Numbered from the stretch's first letter, positions 1-7,630 are shown. The stretch is 64,000 nucleotides of DNA from Pseudomonas leptonychotis (GCF_004920405.1 NZ_RFLV01000002.1:62001-126000), one strand, 5' to 3'. Translations and numbers: made by a program. Notes: a model not told the origin generated them from the letters alone.

Positions 1-275
1 CAGGGCAGCAGGCTGTGGTTCTGGAATACCACGGCGCGTTCCGGTCCGGGCGAGTTGACCTCGCGGCCGTCGAGAATAACCCCGCCGGTGGTGGCTTGAT
101 AAAGCCCGGCGACGATGTTCAGGACGGTGGATTTACCGCAGCCGGAGTGGCCGATCAAGGAGACGAATTCGCCCTTGTCGATCTTCAAGTTGACGTTCTG
201 CAGCGCGCAATACAGGCCCTTGTCGGTGGGGAAATCGATACCGACGCCGGACAGTTCGAGGTGTGGACGGTTCAT
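1..275 (-). CDS. nrtD: Nitrate ABC transporter ATP-binding subunit (partial)
   Basis: N-terminal 91 residues of an ABC ATPase; the rest lies beyond the left edge. The frame starts at the ATG reading [11 protein letters not shown], preceded by GAGGAG. Visible are Walker A (GHSGCGKST, about residues 43-51) and the Q-loop ([10 protein letters not shown]) at the cut end. The spacing LEL..GV.IDFPT and the loop [16 protein letters not shown] are typical of the NrtD/SsuB/TauB group. The gene begins 27 bases after nrtB ends on the same strand and is the third gene of a binding protein-permease-ATPase operon. Inference: it powers nitrate (or nitrite/cyanate) uptake at the inner membrane. The ATPase alone would not separate nitrate from sulfonate transport; the nitrate assignment rests on nrtA and the NasT-type leader. 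Confidence 0.9.
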   Translation of the reverse strand, partial: MNRPHLELSGVGIDFPTDKGLYCALQNVNLKIDKGEFVSLIGHSGCGKSTVLNIVAGLYQATTGGVILDGREVNSPGPERAVVFQNHSLLP

Positions 276-302
276 GTGAGGCTCCTCAATTCTTCGATGC
301 GC

Positions 303-1292
303 TTAGCGCAGGTCGGCGTTTTTGTCCCAGCTGACGCGGCGTTGCAGCGCGAGCATCAGGCGGTCGAGGGCGAAACCGATCAGGCCGATAACCACTACCG
401 CTACCATGATCCGCCCCAGGGAGTTGGAGCTGCCGTTCTGGAATTCATCCCAGATGAACTTGCCCAGGCCGGGGTTCTGCGCGAGCATTTCGGCAGCAAT
501 CAGCACCATCCAGCCGGTGGCCAGCGACAGGCGCAGGCCGGTGAAAATCATCGGGATGGCGGCCGGCAGAACGATTCGGCGCACGTGGCTGAGCGGCGAC
601 AGGCTGAGCACGCGGCTGACGTTTTGCAGGTCCTTGTCCAGGTTGGCCACGCCCACAGTGGTGTTGATCACGGTGGGCCACAGGCAGCACAGCGCCACTG
701 TCATCGCGGAGGTGACGAAGGATTTGGCGAACAGCGGGTCACTGCTGGTGTATACGGCGCTGACCACCATGGTTACCAGGGGCAGCCAGGCCAGCGGCGA
801 CACCGGTTTGAAAATCTGGATCAACGGGTTGATCGCGGTGTAGATGGGTTTGCTCAGGCCGCAGACGATGCCCAGCGGAATGGCAATGATCGAGGCGATC
901 AGAAAGCCAGTCATCACCGTGTACAGGCTGGTGAGGATCTGTTTGAAGAAGGTCGGTTTGCCGGTGTACGGACGAATGCTGACCTTGGCGTCGGGGTTCT
1001 TGGCCAGCTTCTCGGCATTACGCACCTCTTGACGTTCGAAGAAGGCATCGGCCTTTTTCTGTTCGCGCAGGTGTTCATTGACCAGCGCGCCGAACTGAGT
1101 GGCCACCTGGGTTGGGGCTGGGAATTTGCCGAGGCTGGTGTCAATGGTGCCGGCGACTAACTGCCAGAACAGCAGAAACGCCAGGGCGCCGATGGTCGGC
1201 ATCAACAGGTTCGGCAGCCAGCGCTTGAATGCAGCTGCGCGGGCGGTTTTCAGGGTTTCTTGAATAGTCTGGGCGACGGCTGGATTACTCAT
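303..1292 (-). CDS. nrtB: Nitrate ABC transporter permease
   Basis: Inner-membrane permease of 329 residues, BPD_transp_1 family, NrtB/SsuC group. Several hydrophobic segments are visible (first around LLMPTIGALAFLLFWQLVAG). The ATPase-docking EAA-type loop reads VRRIVLPAAIPMIFTGLRLS. An insert of about 50 charged residues follows the first membrane segment (EQKKADAFFERQEVRNAEKL), as in NrtB of other proteobacteria. An ATG lies 6 bases further upstream (1298), but AGAGG is only 2 bases from it and 8 bases from the ATG at 1292, so 1292 is preferred. It lies 58 bases after nrtA and 27 before nrtD, in one operon. Confidence 0.9.
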   Translation of the reverse strand: MSNPAVAQTIQETLKTARAAAFKRWLPNLLMPTIGALAFLLFWQLVAGTIDTSLGKFPAPTQVATQFGALVNEHLREQKKADAFFERQEVRNAEKLAKNPDAKVSIRPYTGKPTFFKQILTSLYTVMTGFLIASIIAIPLGIVCGLSKPIYTAINPLIQIFKPVSPLAWLPLVTMVVSAVYTSSDPLFAKSFVTSAMTVALCCLWPTVINTTVGVANLDKDLQNVSRVLSLSPLSHVRRIVLPAAIPMIFTGLRLSLATGWMVLIAAEMLAQNPGLGKFIWDEFQNGSSNSLGRIMVAVVVIGLIGFALDRLMLALQRRVSWDKNADLR

Positions 1293-1350
1293 CGTCATAT
1301 CCTCTGGTAACGATGGGGGCGGCTGTAGCGGCCCCCGGGCGGCGTATGGC

Positions 1351-2739
1351 TTAGAGTGCGGAATCGGCTTTCAGACCAATTTTGAATTGTTCGATATAGG
1401 CGTTGGGCTTGCGCCCGTCGTAGCTCAGGCCATCGATAAACTCATTGGTTGGCGCACGGAAGCCTTCTTCGCTGGCCGGCGGAAAGTCCTCAGCCTTGGC
1501 CTTGCCTTCGACAATCAGCTCGTCGGCAGCGCTGCGGTACACCGCCGGCAGGTACACCTGCTTGGCAATGTCGAAGTACCAGCTATCGGGCTTGGCATCG
1601 CTGACTTGGCCCCAGCGGCGCATTTGCGTCAGGTACCAGATGGCGTCGGAGTAGTAGGGGTAGGTGGCGTTGTAGCGGAAGAACACGTTGAAGTCGGGTA
1701 CGGCGCGTTTATCGCCTTTCTCGTACTCGAAGGTGCCGGTCATCGAGTTGGCGATCACCTTGGCATCGGCGCCCACGTATTCAGGGCGCGCCAGGATTTC
1801 CACGGCTTCGGCGCGGTTGGCGTTGTTGTTTTCATCCAGCCACATGCCAGCGCGGATCAGTGCCTTGACCAGGCGCTTGTGGGTTTCCGGGTTGGCATCG
1901 GCCCATTCCTTGGAGACGCCGAGAACTTTCTCCGGGTTGTTCTTCCAGATTTCGTAGTCGGTTATCACCGGTACGCCAATGCCTTTGAACACGGCGGCCT
2001 GGTTCCACGGCTCACCGACGCTGTAGCCGCTGATGGTGCCGGCTTCCAGGGTGGCGGGCATTTGCGGCGGCGGGGTGACCGAGAGTAGGGCGTCAGCGTT
2101 CAAGGTGCCGGTGATGTCACCCTTGGCTGGGGCGTAATAGCCCGGGTTGATGCCACCCGCGGCGAGCCAATAGCGCAGTTCGTAGTTATGGGTGGAGACC
2201 GGGAACACCATGCCCAGGTTGAACGGCTTGCCCTTGGCTTTGTATTGCTCAATGACCGGCTTGAGTGCATCAGCCTTGATTGGGTGCACCGGCTTGCCAT
2301 TTTCCATCGGCACGTGCTTTTTCATTTCCTCCCACACGGCATTGGACATGGTGATGCCGTTGCCGTTGAGGTCCATGGAAAATGCGGTGACGATATCGGC
2401 CTTGGTGCCAAAGCCGATGGTGGCGCCCAGGGGCTGGCCAGCGAGCATGTGCGCGCCGTCGAGCTCGCCAGTGATGACCCGGTCCAGCAGCACCTTCCAG
2501 TTGGCTTGCGCTTCCAGGGTGACGTAAAGCCCTTCGTCTTCGAAGAAGCCTTTCTCGTAAGCGATAGCCAGCGGGGCCATGTCGGTGAGCTTGATAAAGC
2601 CGAGTTTGAGTTCGTCCTTTTCCAGCTCGGCAGCCAGGCTGATTTGTAGGCTTAGCGGGTTAAGCAACAGGGCAGCGACGCAGCCGAAGCCAGTCAGGGT
2701 TTTTTTCAGCAGCGAACGGCGAGTGTTGAAATGACGCAT
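1351..2739 (-). CDS. nrtA: Nitrate-binding protein of ABC importer
   Basis: Substrate-binding protein of 462 residues, NMT1/NrtA family (CmpA/NrtA/SsuA superfamily). The N-terminus [10 protein letters not shown] followed by a hydrophobic stretch ending [16 protein letters not shown] looks like a twin-arginine export signal (consensus S/T-R-R-x-F/L-L-K). The mature start [23 protein letters not shown] and the motifs GYSVGEPWN and DEFQ-type C-terminal features are those of nitrate binders. First gene of nrtABD. RBS GAGGA lies 7 bases ahead of the ATG. Expression is predicted to depend on sigma-54 and on NasT antitermination through the leader at 2765-2876. Nitrate is the likeliest ligand; nitrite or cyanate are alternatives that sequence alone cannot exclude. 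Confidence 0.92.
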   Translation of the reverse strand: MRHFNTRRSLLKKTLTGFGCVAALLLNPLSLQISLAAELEKDELKLGFIKLTDMAPLAIAYEKGFFEDEGLYVTLEAQANWKVLLDRVITGELDGAHMLAGQPLGATIGFGTKADIVTAFSMDLNGNGITMSNAVWEEMKKHVPMENGKPVHPIKADALKPVIEQYKAKGKPFNLGMVFPVSTHNYELRYWLAAGGINPGYYAPAKGDITGTLNADALLSVTPPPQMPATLEAGTISGYSVGEPWNQAAVFKGIGVPVITDYEIWKNNPEKVLGVSKEWADANPETHKRLVKALIRAGMWLDENNNANRAEAVEILARPEYVGADAKVIANSMTGTFEYEKGDKRAVPDFNVFFRYNATYPYYSDAIWYLTQMRRWGQVSDAKPDSWYFDIAKQVYLPAVYRSAADELIVEGKAKAEDFPPASEEGFRAPTNEFIDGLSYDGRKPNAYIEQFKIGLKADSAL

Positions 2740-2764
2740 GGTGAATCCTCAAGTCTCAGAAACG

Positions 2765-2822
2765 AAAAAAGACGTCAACGATCAACACCGCCCAGCGAGG
2801 GCAGGTTGCCTTTGACGTCTTT
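2765..2822 (-). terminator. Intrinsic terminator (attenuator) in nrtA leader
   Basis: Arms 2768-2778 and 2812-2822 pair perfectly over 11 bp (AAAGACGTCAA with its complement). An inner GC-rich stem continues through 2780-2811. In the minus-strand transcript the structure ends in a run of six U (2765-2770), 26 bases before the nrtA ATG. Placed between promoter and gene, it would stop transcription unless the 5' arm is captured by the alternative hairpin at 2814-2825. Confidence 0.88.
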
Positions 2823-2855
2823 GTCTATTCGTCCCGATCACCGCCGTTGGCGATC
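2814..2855 (-). promoter_or_regulatory. Two-hairpin ANTAR (NasT) binding leader of nrtA
   Basis: Read on the minus strand. Hairpin P1 (2836-2855) has 7-bp arms GATCGCC/GGTGATC closing the hexaloop AACGGC. After a 10-base linker, hairpin P2 (2814-2825) has arms GAC/GTC closing AAAGAC. Both hexaloops have A at position 1 and G at position 4, the conserved positions reported for ANTAR-protein targets. The loop and 3' arm of P2 (AAAGACGTC) are also the 5' arm of the terminator at 2765-2822, so the two folds exclude each other. NasT bound to P1-P2 should allow read-through into nrtA. The P2 stem is short (3 bp plus a T-A pair), which is the weak point. Confidence 0.8.
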
Positions 2856-2886
2856 TGAAGACGGGTGTAGGTCTTGAGGAGGTTAT

Positions 2887-2902
2887 TGCAAAGGCCTTGC
2901 CA
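2887..2902 (-). promoter_or_regulatory. Sigma-54 promoter of nrtABD
   Basis: The minus strand reads TGGCAAGGCCTTTGCA. The invariant GG (-24) and GC (-12) are separated by exactly 10 bases, and the half sites TGGCA and TTGCA match the sigma-54 consensus. A start about 12 bases downstream (near 2876) would transcribe the whole ANTAR leader. Implies NtrC-type nitrogen control; I could not identify convincing NtrC sites upstream. Confidence 0.8.
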
Positions 2903-3215
2903 GCTTTGTTGATGTCGGCACCTGCTTTTGCCTGCAAGAGCAGCAGAGGGCGTTCTTGCAACCCTCAAGTGGTAAGTAAAAATACTTTGAATACATGAAC
3001 CTAGAGTGATGATCTAACTGAGTTTGGAGCTGCTGATGCCATGCACTAACAGGTCAGCGGTGCCTGTCTCAACGTTCTTCCAGGCACCGTTCTGAGCCAT
3101 AGCCGTGCAACTATCCGTGTGGTTGAGCGCTTTTGGTTCGCTCAAGGCCTGTTTGCGCCATCGGCGTTGCATCCGCATCAATAGACGCCTGTCAGCCTAG
3201 CGTCGCCTTATCGCA
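2903..3215. other. Non-coding interval upstream of nrt promoter
   Basis: No credible gene. It should hold the activator sites for the nrt sigma-54 promoter. Two inverted repeats are present: 3058-3089 (9-bp arms CGGTGCCTG/CAGGCACCG, 14-base loop) and 3123-3145 (7-bp arms TTGAGCG/CGCTCAA). Either could be a terminator or an operator; neither is followed by a clear T run on the plus strand. Confidence 0.4.
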
Positions 3216-3533
3216 TCAATGTGCAATGGGGCGACGCTGGGCTTCTTCTGTGAACTCCCTGAGCCAGCGCAGCACCTCCACAGCCGCCCAGCGCGATGGA
3301 TCGAACATGGCATAGGCCAACCCTTGGTAGCCGACTACATCCAATTGGCGGTGGTAGCCCGCACGCTGTAGCAAGGCTTCGATTTCGGCAAAACAGGTGT
3401 TGAAGTGCACCCGGGAAAACGGTGTTTTGCCCTCAGTGACGATGCCTTCAAGCTGTAATTCATTGACGGTGGCCCGGACTTTTTCCAAGGGCATGCGGTT
3501 TACGCTGTGTTTCAGCTGCAGTACGTCGAGCAT
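3216..3533 (-). CDS. Conserved-looking protein of unknown function
   Basis: 105 residues from the ATG at 3533, which has AGGAG 7 bases upstream; the open frame extends 53 codons further without a ribosome site. Not recognised. The protein has no signal peptide or membrane segment. It looks soluble and mixed alpha/beta: an N-terminal part with leucine-rich helices (VLQLKHSVNRM, KVRATVNELQLEGIV), a central HFNTCFAEIEALLQRAGYHR helix, and a basic/acidic C-terminal helix WLREFTEEAQRR. Divergent from the lipoprotein gene at 3741, with about 200 bp between. The promoter probably lies in the AT-rich stretch 3600-3660. No function proposed. Confidence 0.7.
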   Translation of the reverse strand: MLDVLQLKHSVNRMPLEKVRATVNELQLEGIVTEGKTPFSRVHFNTCFAEIEALLQRAGYHRQLDVVGYQGLAYAMFDPSRWAAVEVLRWLREFTEEAQRRPIAH

Positions 3534-3740
3534 CTGGATACTCCTGTTAACGCCTATGGTCCCGCTTGCGGGGCTGCACGGTTGGTTGGGTGGCGTGGTT
3601 AAGGGTAATCGAAAAATACTGTACAAATAAACAGTATTCGATAATAGTAAGTCCAAGTCCCTAGCCGGCACCCACTCGATCACTCCCGTCACCTGCCCTT
3701 AAAGCGAGTGGCGACAGGCACTGCAGAGGAGTCACTGACA

Positions 3741-4133
3741 ATGCAACAGATGCTGATGACAATTGTGTTGTTGGGATTGCTGACCGGTTGTGCGCAACCG
3801 CAGCGTGATCAACCCCGCGCTAATGGCACTTATCTGGTTATTGAGAACAGCCAGGCTTGGGCTGTGCTGGTGTTCGACGGCAAGCGCATTGAGGAGCGCG
3901 GCACGGTGGTGGATGTCATCAGGCTGCCTAACGAGGGCTCTGCAGTGGCGGCGAGTTATGTAATTGAAACGGCTAACTGCGGCCGAGTGCAGTGGCTGAG
4001 CGAGCGCTCGGATGCTGCCGATGGCATGACCAACCTGATGTTGTTGCACAGCAACAACCAGCTGGAGCAGAACGGTTGCGTTATTACCGATGGCCTCAGC
4101 AGGGTCTGGACGGTACTGGATTATTCGAGCTGA
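3741..4133 (+). CDS. Small predicted lipoprotein, unknown function
   Basis: 130 residues from the ATG at 3741, with AGGAG 9 bases upstream; an upstream ATG at 3708 lacks a ribosome site. The N-terminus MLMTIVLLGLLTGC is a type II signal with lipobox LLTGC (Cys17), so the protein is probably lipid-anchored. The mature part has few motifs; two cysteines (ETANCGRV, QNGCVITDG) could form a disulfide. Family not recognised. Convergent with alaC, sharing the bidirectional terminator at 4135-4168. Confidence 0.75.
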   Translation: MQQMLMTIVLLGLLTGCAQPQRDQPRANGTYLVIENSQAWAVLVFDGKRIEERGTVVDVIRLPNEGSAVAASYVIETANCGRVQWLSERSDAADGMTNLMLLHSNNQLEQNGCVITDGLSRVWTVLDYSS

Positions 4134-4134
4134 A

Positions 4135-4168
4135 ACGCTAGAGGGCACCCTAAGGTGCCCTCTAGCGT
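4135..4168. terminator. Bidirectional terminator between lipoprotein gene and alaC
   Basis: Perfect 15-bp inverted repeat: arms 4135-4149 and 4154-4168 around the loop CTAA, in a 36-base gap between two converging genes. T runs are poor on both sides, so termination strength rests on the long GC-rich stem. Confidence 0.8.
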
Positions 4169-4169
4169 A

Positions 4170-5399
4170 TTACTCGCTGTCGACCGTGGTCTTGTTGGCA
4201 TGCAGACCATCGGCGCGGAACATCGACTTGATGCCACGAATGGCCTGACGGATTCGGTCCTGATTTTCGATCAGGGCAAAGCGCACGTGGTCATCGCCGT
4301 AATCACCGAAGCCGATGCCAGGGGAAACGCAAACCTTAGCCTCCAATAGCAGCTTTTTGGCAAATTCCAGCGAGCCAAGATGGGCGTATTGTGCAGGGAT
4401 CTTGGCCCAGACATACATCGAGGCCTTCGGGTTCTCCACCATCCAGCCCAGCTCATGCAGGCCCTTGACCAGCAAGTTACGGCGTTGGCGGTATTGCTCG
4501 GCAATGTCGCGCACGCATTGCTGGTCGCCTTCCAGCGCCGCGATGGCGGCTACCTGCAGCGGGGTGAAGGTGCCGTAGTCGTGGTAGCTCTTGATCCGCG
4601 CCAGCGCGTTGACCAGTTCCTTGTTGCCGACCATAAAGCCAATGCGCCAACCGGCCATGTTGTAGCTTTTGGACAGGGTGAAGAACTCCACGGCAATATC
4701 TTTGGCGCCTGGCACCTGCATGATCGACGGGGCTTTCCAGCCGTCGTAGACGATATCGGCGTAGGCCAGGTCGTGAATCACCAGCACGTCATATTGCTTG
4801 GCCAGGGCCACCACGCGCTCGAAGAAGTCCAGCTCCACGCATTGTGCGGTGGGGTTGGAGGGGAAGCCGAGGATCATCATTTTTGGCTTGGGGATCGACT
4901 CGCGGATCGCCCGCTCCAGCTCGGCAAAGAAGTCCACGCCTGGAATCAGCGGCACCGAGCGCACTTGGGCGCCGGCAATCACCGCGCCGTAGATATGGAT
5001 GGGGTAGCTGGGGTTGGGCACAAGCACGGTGTCGCCATGGTCCAGGGTGGCCAGCATCAGGTGTGCCAGGCCTTCTTTGGAGCCGATGGTGACAATGGCT
5101 TCGTTTTCCGGATCGATCTCGACTTCGTAGCGGTCTTTGTACCAGCGCGAAATAGCCCTGCGCAGGCGCGGAATGCCGCGCGACGTTGAGTAACCGTGAG
5201 TGTCTTCACGCTGGGCGACTTGCACCAGTTTTTCGACAATATGCGGCGGCGTGGGGCCATCCGGGTTACCCATGCTGAAGTCGATGATGTCTTCACCGCG
5301 GCGACGCGCGGCCATCTTCAGCTCGGCAGTAATGTTGAAAACATAAGGGGGGAGTCGATCGATGCGCGCAAAGCGGCGCGGCGGACGTGAGTCAGTCAT
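4170..5399 (-). CDS. alaC: Glutamate-pyruvate aminotransferase AlaC
   Basis: 409 residues, fold-type I PLP aminotransferase. It makes alanine from pyruvate and glutamate in the cytoplasm. Motifs: SMGNPDGPTPP near 42-52, SNPTA (Asn182), HDLAYADIVYDG (Asp210, Tyr213), and the Schiff-base lysine in TLSKSYNMAGWRIGF (Lys244), followed by the phosphate-binding Arg252. Length and N-terminal RFARIDRLPPYVF fit AlaC (YfdZ) rather than AspC. It sits alone between converging and co-directional genes. The 292 bp upstream contain compact hairpins at 5541-5584. No regulatory site recognised. Confidence 0.92.
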   Translation of the reverse strand: MTDSRPPRRFARIDRLPPYVFNITAELKMAARRRGEDIIDFSMGNPDGPTPPHIVEKLVQVAQREDTHGYSTSRGIPRLRRAISRWYKDRYEVEIDPENEAIVTIGSKEGLAHLMLATLDHGDTVLVPNPSYPIHIYGAVIAGAQVRSVPLIPGVDFFAELERAIRESIPKPKMMILGFPSNPTAQCVELDFFERVVALAKQYDVLVIHDLAYADIVYDGWKAPSIMQVPGAKDIAVEFFTLSKSYNMAGWRIGFMVGNKELVNALARIKSYHDYGTFTPLQVAAIAALEGDQQCVRDIAEQYRQRRNLLVKGLHELGWMVENPKASMYVWAKIPAQYAHLGSLEFAKKLLLEAKVCVSPGIGFGDYGDDHVRFALIENQDRIRQAIRGIKSMFRADGLHANKTTVDSE

Positions 5400-5540
5400 G
5401 TCTATCTCGCAAACGTAAGCGCCCGGAACCGTCCGAGCGACGTTGGCCAGTGTGCTGGCCAGGCGGCGAAGATAAGACGGCCGGGGTGCGGCTGTCCAGA
5501 GCAGTTGCCGTCAAACTCAGAGGTACAGCCATAGAAGCGG

Positions 5541-5584
5541 TTGGCGCAGCGCCAAAGCGGCAGGGTGCTGTATTGCACCGCTTT
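5541..5584. repeat. Cluster of short hairpins between nasT and alaC
   Basis: Three short inverted repeats: 5541-5555 (TTGGCG/CGCCAA, 3-base loop), 5554-5584 (AAAGCGG/CCGCTTT) and, nested and mutually exclusive with the latter, 5564-5579 (GGTGC/GCACC around TGTATT). They lie 3' of nasT and 140-185 bases 5' of alaC. There is no T run, so a plain intrinsic terminator is unlikely. The hexaloop on the minus strand (AATACA) lacks the G4 of ANTAR targets. Confidence 0.45.
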
Positions 5585-5691
5585 AGCTGCCCATAGGGTG
5601 AGGGAGATGGATGTCCTTCACGATACCCATCGTGGTTAATCAAGATTTATCGACGCTACGCGCCTTATCCCATCCTGCGCAAATTACCCCT

Positions 5692-6270
5692 TTAACCGCC
5701 GAGCATGTCGTGCATGGCGATGATTTGCTCAGCCACTTGCGAGAGCTTTTGCTGGCGGCTCATGGCTTGGCGGCGCATTAGGGTGTAGGCCTGCTCCTCG
5801 TCGCAGCTTTTCATCTTCATCAGCAGTCCCTTGGCCAGCTCGATGCGTTTGCGTTCGGCTAACTGAGCATCGCGTGCCTGTAGCTGCGCGCGGAGCGCCT
5901 GATCGCTCTCAAAGCGCGCCATGGCGACATCAAGGATCGGCTGTAGGCGCTGGGCATGGATGCCCTCAACGATGTACGCGCTGACGCCGCTTTGGATCGC
6001 CTGACGCATGACGCCAGGGTCGTGTTCGTCGGTGAACATGACGATAGGTCGCGGTTGGTCGCGGCTGACCAGTACCACCTGCTCCATCACATCGCGGCTG
6101 GGCGACTCGGTGTCGATCAGAATCACGTCAGGGCGAACCGCTTCGACGCGCTCGGGCAAGTCGATAGTCAGGCCGGACTCATCAATCACCTCAAAGCCGG
6201 CCTCAATCAGTGCCGCTTTGAGGCGTCCAACTTTTTTGGGTGTGTCATTGATCAGCAGAATGCGCAGCAT
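5692..6270 (-). CDS. nasT: Nitrate-responsive RNA-binding antiterminator NasT
   Basis: 192 residues from the ATG at 6270 (AGGAGAG, 8 bases spacing). Residues 1-120 are a receiver-like domain with Asp53 in LIDTES. Residues about 130-185 form the ANTAR RNA-binding domain (RKRIELAKGLLMKMKSCDEE, then AYTLMRRQAMSRQQKLSQVA). Known for the family: NasT is held by NasS without nitrate, and when released binds paired hexaloop hairpins to disrupt terminators of nitrate-assimilation operons. It starts 1 base after the nasS stop codon, so the two are translationally linked. Probable RNA targets in this window are the leaders of nrtA (2814-2855) and of nasS itself (7535-7573). Confidence 0.95.
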   Translation of the reverse strand: MLRILLINDTPKKVGRLKAALIEAGFEVIDESGLTIDLPERVEAVRPDVILIDTESPSRDVMEQVVLVSRDQPRPIVMFTDEHDPGVMRQAIQSGVSAYIVEGIHAQRLQPILDVAMARFESDQALRAQLQARDAQLAERKRIELAKGLLMKMKSCDEEQAYTLMRRQAMSRQQKLSQVAEQIIAMHDMLGG

Positions 6271-6271
6271 A

Positions 6272-7468
6272 TTAGCGACTCTCCTGCTGGGCGCTGATCG
6301 GGCCATCAGCCAGCGCGTGCAGGGCAAAGCTGCGGGCATAGCCGGCCGGGTCGTTGCCGTCCCATACCTGGCCATCGAGCAATTGGCTGCTGCGCATCTC
6401 GCTTGGTACGTCGATGCCGAGAGCCTCGGCAGCCTGTCGATAAAGCTCGAGTTGTTGCACTTGGCGGGCAACGGCCAGGTAGTCCGGGTCGTCGCGCAGC
6501 AAGCCCCAGCGGCGAAACTGGGTCATAAACCACATGCCGTCGGACAGATAGGGTTGGTTAACCGCTCCACCTGCGTGAAAACGTAATGGATGGACGTCTT
6601 GCCAGGCATGACCGAGGCCGTCCTGGTACTGGCCGAGAAAGCGCGGCTGGATGGCCGAGAGTGGGGCGTCGACATACTCGCTGCCACTGAGCAGTTGCGC
6701 GGTGCTACGTTGGTTCTCTTCACTCTCATCAATAAACCGACTGGCTTCCAGTACGGCCATGATCAGTGCGCGGGCGCTGTTAGGGTGCTGTGCGGCAAAT
6801 TCGCGGGTGCAGCCCAAGACTTTTTCCGGATGATCCGGCCAGATCGCTTGGCTGGTGGTTAGGGTGCAGCCCATCTGTTCATCCACCGCCTGAGCACTCC
6901 AGGGCTCGCCCACACAAAAACCATCGATGCGCCGAGCCTTGAGGTGAGCGAGCATCTGCGGTGGCGGTACGACGACGCTGTCGACATCGGTAAGCGGGTG
7001 AATGCCCTGACTGGCCAACCAGTAGTTCAACCACATGGCATGGGTGCCGGTGGGGAAGGTTTGGGCGAAGGTTAATTTTGCACCTGATTGGTGCGCGCGC
7101 TGCGCCAGTGCGCTGCCAGTGTTCACGCCAGCGGTTTGTAGCGCGGGCGAGAGGTTGATGCTCTGGCCATTCTGGTTAAGGCCCATGAGTACGGCCATAT
7201 CCGTGCTGGGCGCACCACCGAGTCCCAGTTGCACACCATAGATCAGTCCGTAGAGGCTATGAGCTGCATCCAGCTCACCGCTCAGCAATTTGTCACGCAA
7301 GGTGGCCCAGGAGGCCTGACGCTGCAGGTTGAGGGTCAGGCCATGCTTTTCAGCGAAGCCCTGGGTGGCGGCTACGATAACGGAGGCAGCGTCGGTGAGG
7401 GCCATAAAGCCGATATTCAGTACCGGTTTTTCCGGGGCAGTGCTGCGGCTGATGTCGTGCTCATTCAT
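6272..7468 (-). CDS. nasS: Nitrate/nitrite sensor NasS
   Basis: 398 residues, NrtA-like periplasmic-binding fold but with no signal peptide (begins [28 protein letters not shown]), so cytoplasmic. It shares motifs with the NrtA of this window: [11 protein letters not shown] and the [14 protein letters not shown]-terminal motif. Known role: binds nitrate or nitrite and sequesters NasT when ligand is absent. First gene of the nasST operon. AGG lies 11 bases ahead of the ATG. Its own sigma-54 promoter and NasT-type leader precede it, predicting autoregulation. Confidence 0.95.
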   Translation of the reverse strand: MNEHDISRSTAPEKPVLNIGFMALTDAASVIVAATQGFAEKHGLTLNLQRQASWATLRDKLLSGELDAAHSLYGLIYGVQLGLGGAPSTDMAVLMGLNQNGQSINLSPALQTAGVNTGSALAQRAHQSGAKLTFAQTFPTGTHAMWLNYWLASQGIHPLTDVDSVVVPPPQMLAHLKARRIDGFCVGEPWSAQAVDEQMGCTLTTSQAIWPDHPEKVLGCTREFAAQHPNSARALIMAVLEASRFIDESEENQRSTAQLLSGSEYVDAPLSAIQPRFLGQYQDGLGHAWQDVHPLRFHAGGAVNQPYLSDGMWFMTQFRRWGLLRDDPDYLAVARQVQQLELYRQAAEALGIDVPSEMRSSQLLDGQVWDGNDPAGYARSFALHALADGPISAQQESR

Positions 7469-7490
7469 GGTGCTTTACCTGTGGCCACAC

Positions 7491-7540
7491 AAAAAGGTGC
7501 CGTACCGCTCGCGGCTACTGTTTGCGAGTGATACGACACC
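7491..7540 (-). terminator. Intrinsic terminator (attenuator) in nasS leader
   Basis: Minus-strand transcript: arms 7524-7540 and 7496-7512 pair over 17 positions, with two G-U pairs and one A-C mismatch. They are followed by five U (7491-7495). The structure lies 22 bases before the nasS ATG and after its promoter, so it is an attenuator. Its 5' arm (GGTGTCG) overlaps hairpin P2. Confidence 0.85.
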
Positions 7541-7573
7541 GTTGTCTAGTTGAACCGTTTCCGCCGTTGGAAA
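7535..7573 (-). promoter_or_regulatory. Two-hairpin ANTAR (NasT) binding leader of nasS
   Basis: Minus strand. Hairpin P1 (7558-7573) has arms TTTCC/GGAAA around the hexaloop AACGGC, the same loop as P1 of the nrtA leader. After an 11-base linker, P2 (7535-7546) has arms GAC/GTC around AACGGT. A1 and G4 are present in both loops. The loop and 3' arm of P2 supply the 5' arm of the terminator 7491-7540. Same arrangement, linker length and sequence flavour (TA-GAC before loop 2) as upstream of nrtA, so NasT probably antiterminates its own operon. Confidence 0.82.
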
Positions 7574-7590
7574 GGCTTTGAGCTAAACAA

Positions 7591-7606
7591 AGCAATGCAT
7601 GTGCCA
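7591..7606 (-). promoter_or_regulatory. Sigma-54 promoter of nasST
   Basis: The minus strand reads TGGCACATGCATTGCT: GG and GC exactly 10 bases apart, TGGCAC and TTGC half sites near consensus. Predicted start around 7580, just 5' of hairpin P1. Confidence 0.85.
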
Positions 7607-7630
7607 GCGCAGATGGCAGGCCTCAGATAC

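Noticed and set aside
2903..3215. NtrC binding sites upstream of the nrt promoter
   Set aside because: Half sites such as TGCAC and GGTGC occur near 3041-3064, but none pair at the GCACC-N5-GGTGC spacing, so I do not call a site.
4380..5189. A 269-codon plus-strand frame opposite alaC
   Set aside because: Complementary shadow of alaC codons, His/Gly/Gln-rich with no domain.
5564..5579. A third ANTAR hairpin upstream of alaC
   Set aside because: The hairpin has a hexaloop, but on the minus strand it reads AATACA (no G at position 4), and there is no second hexaloop hairpin or terminator with T run.
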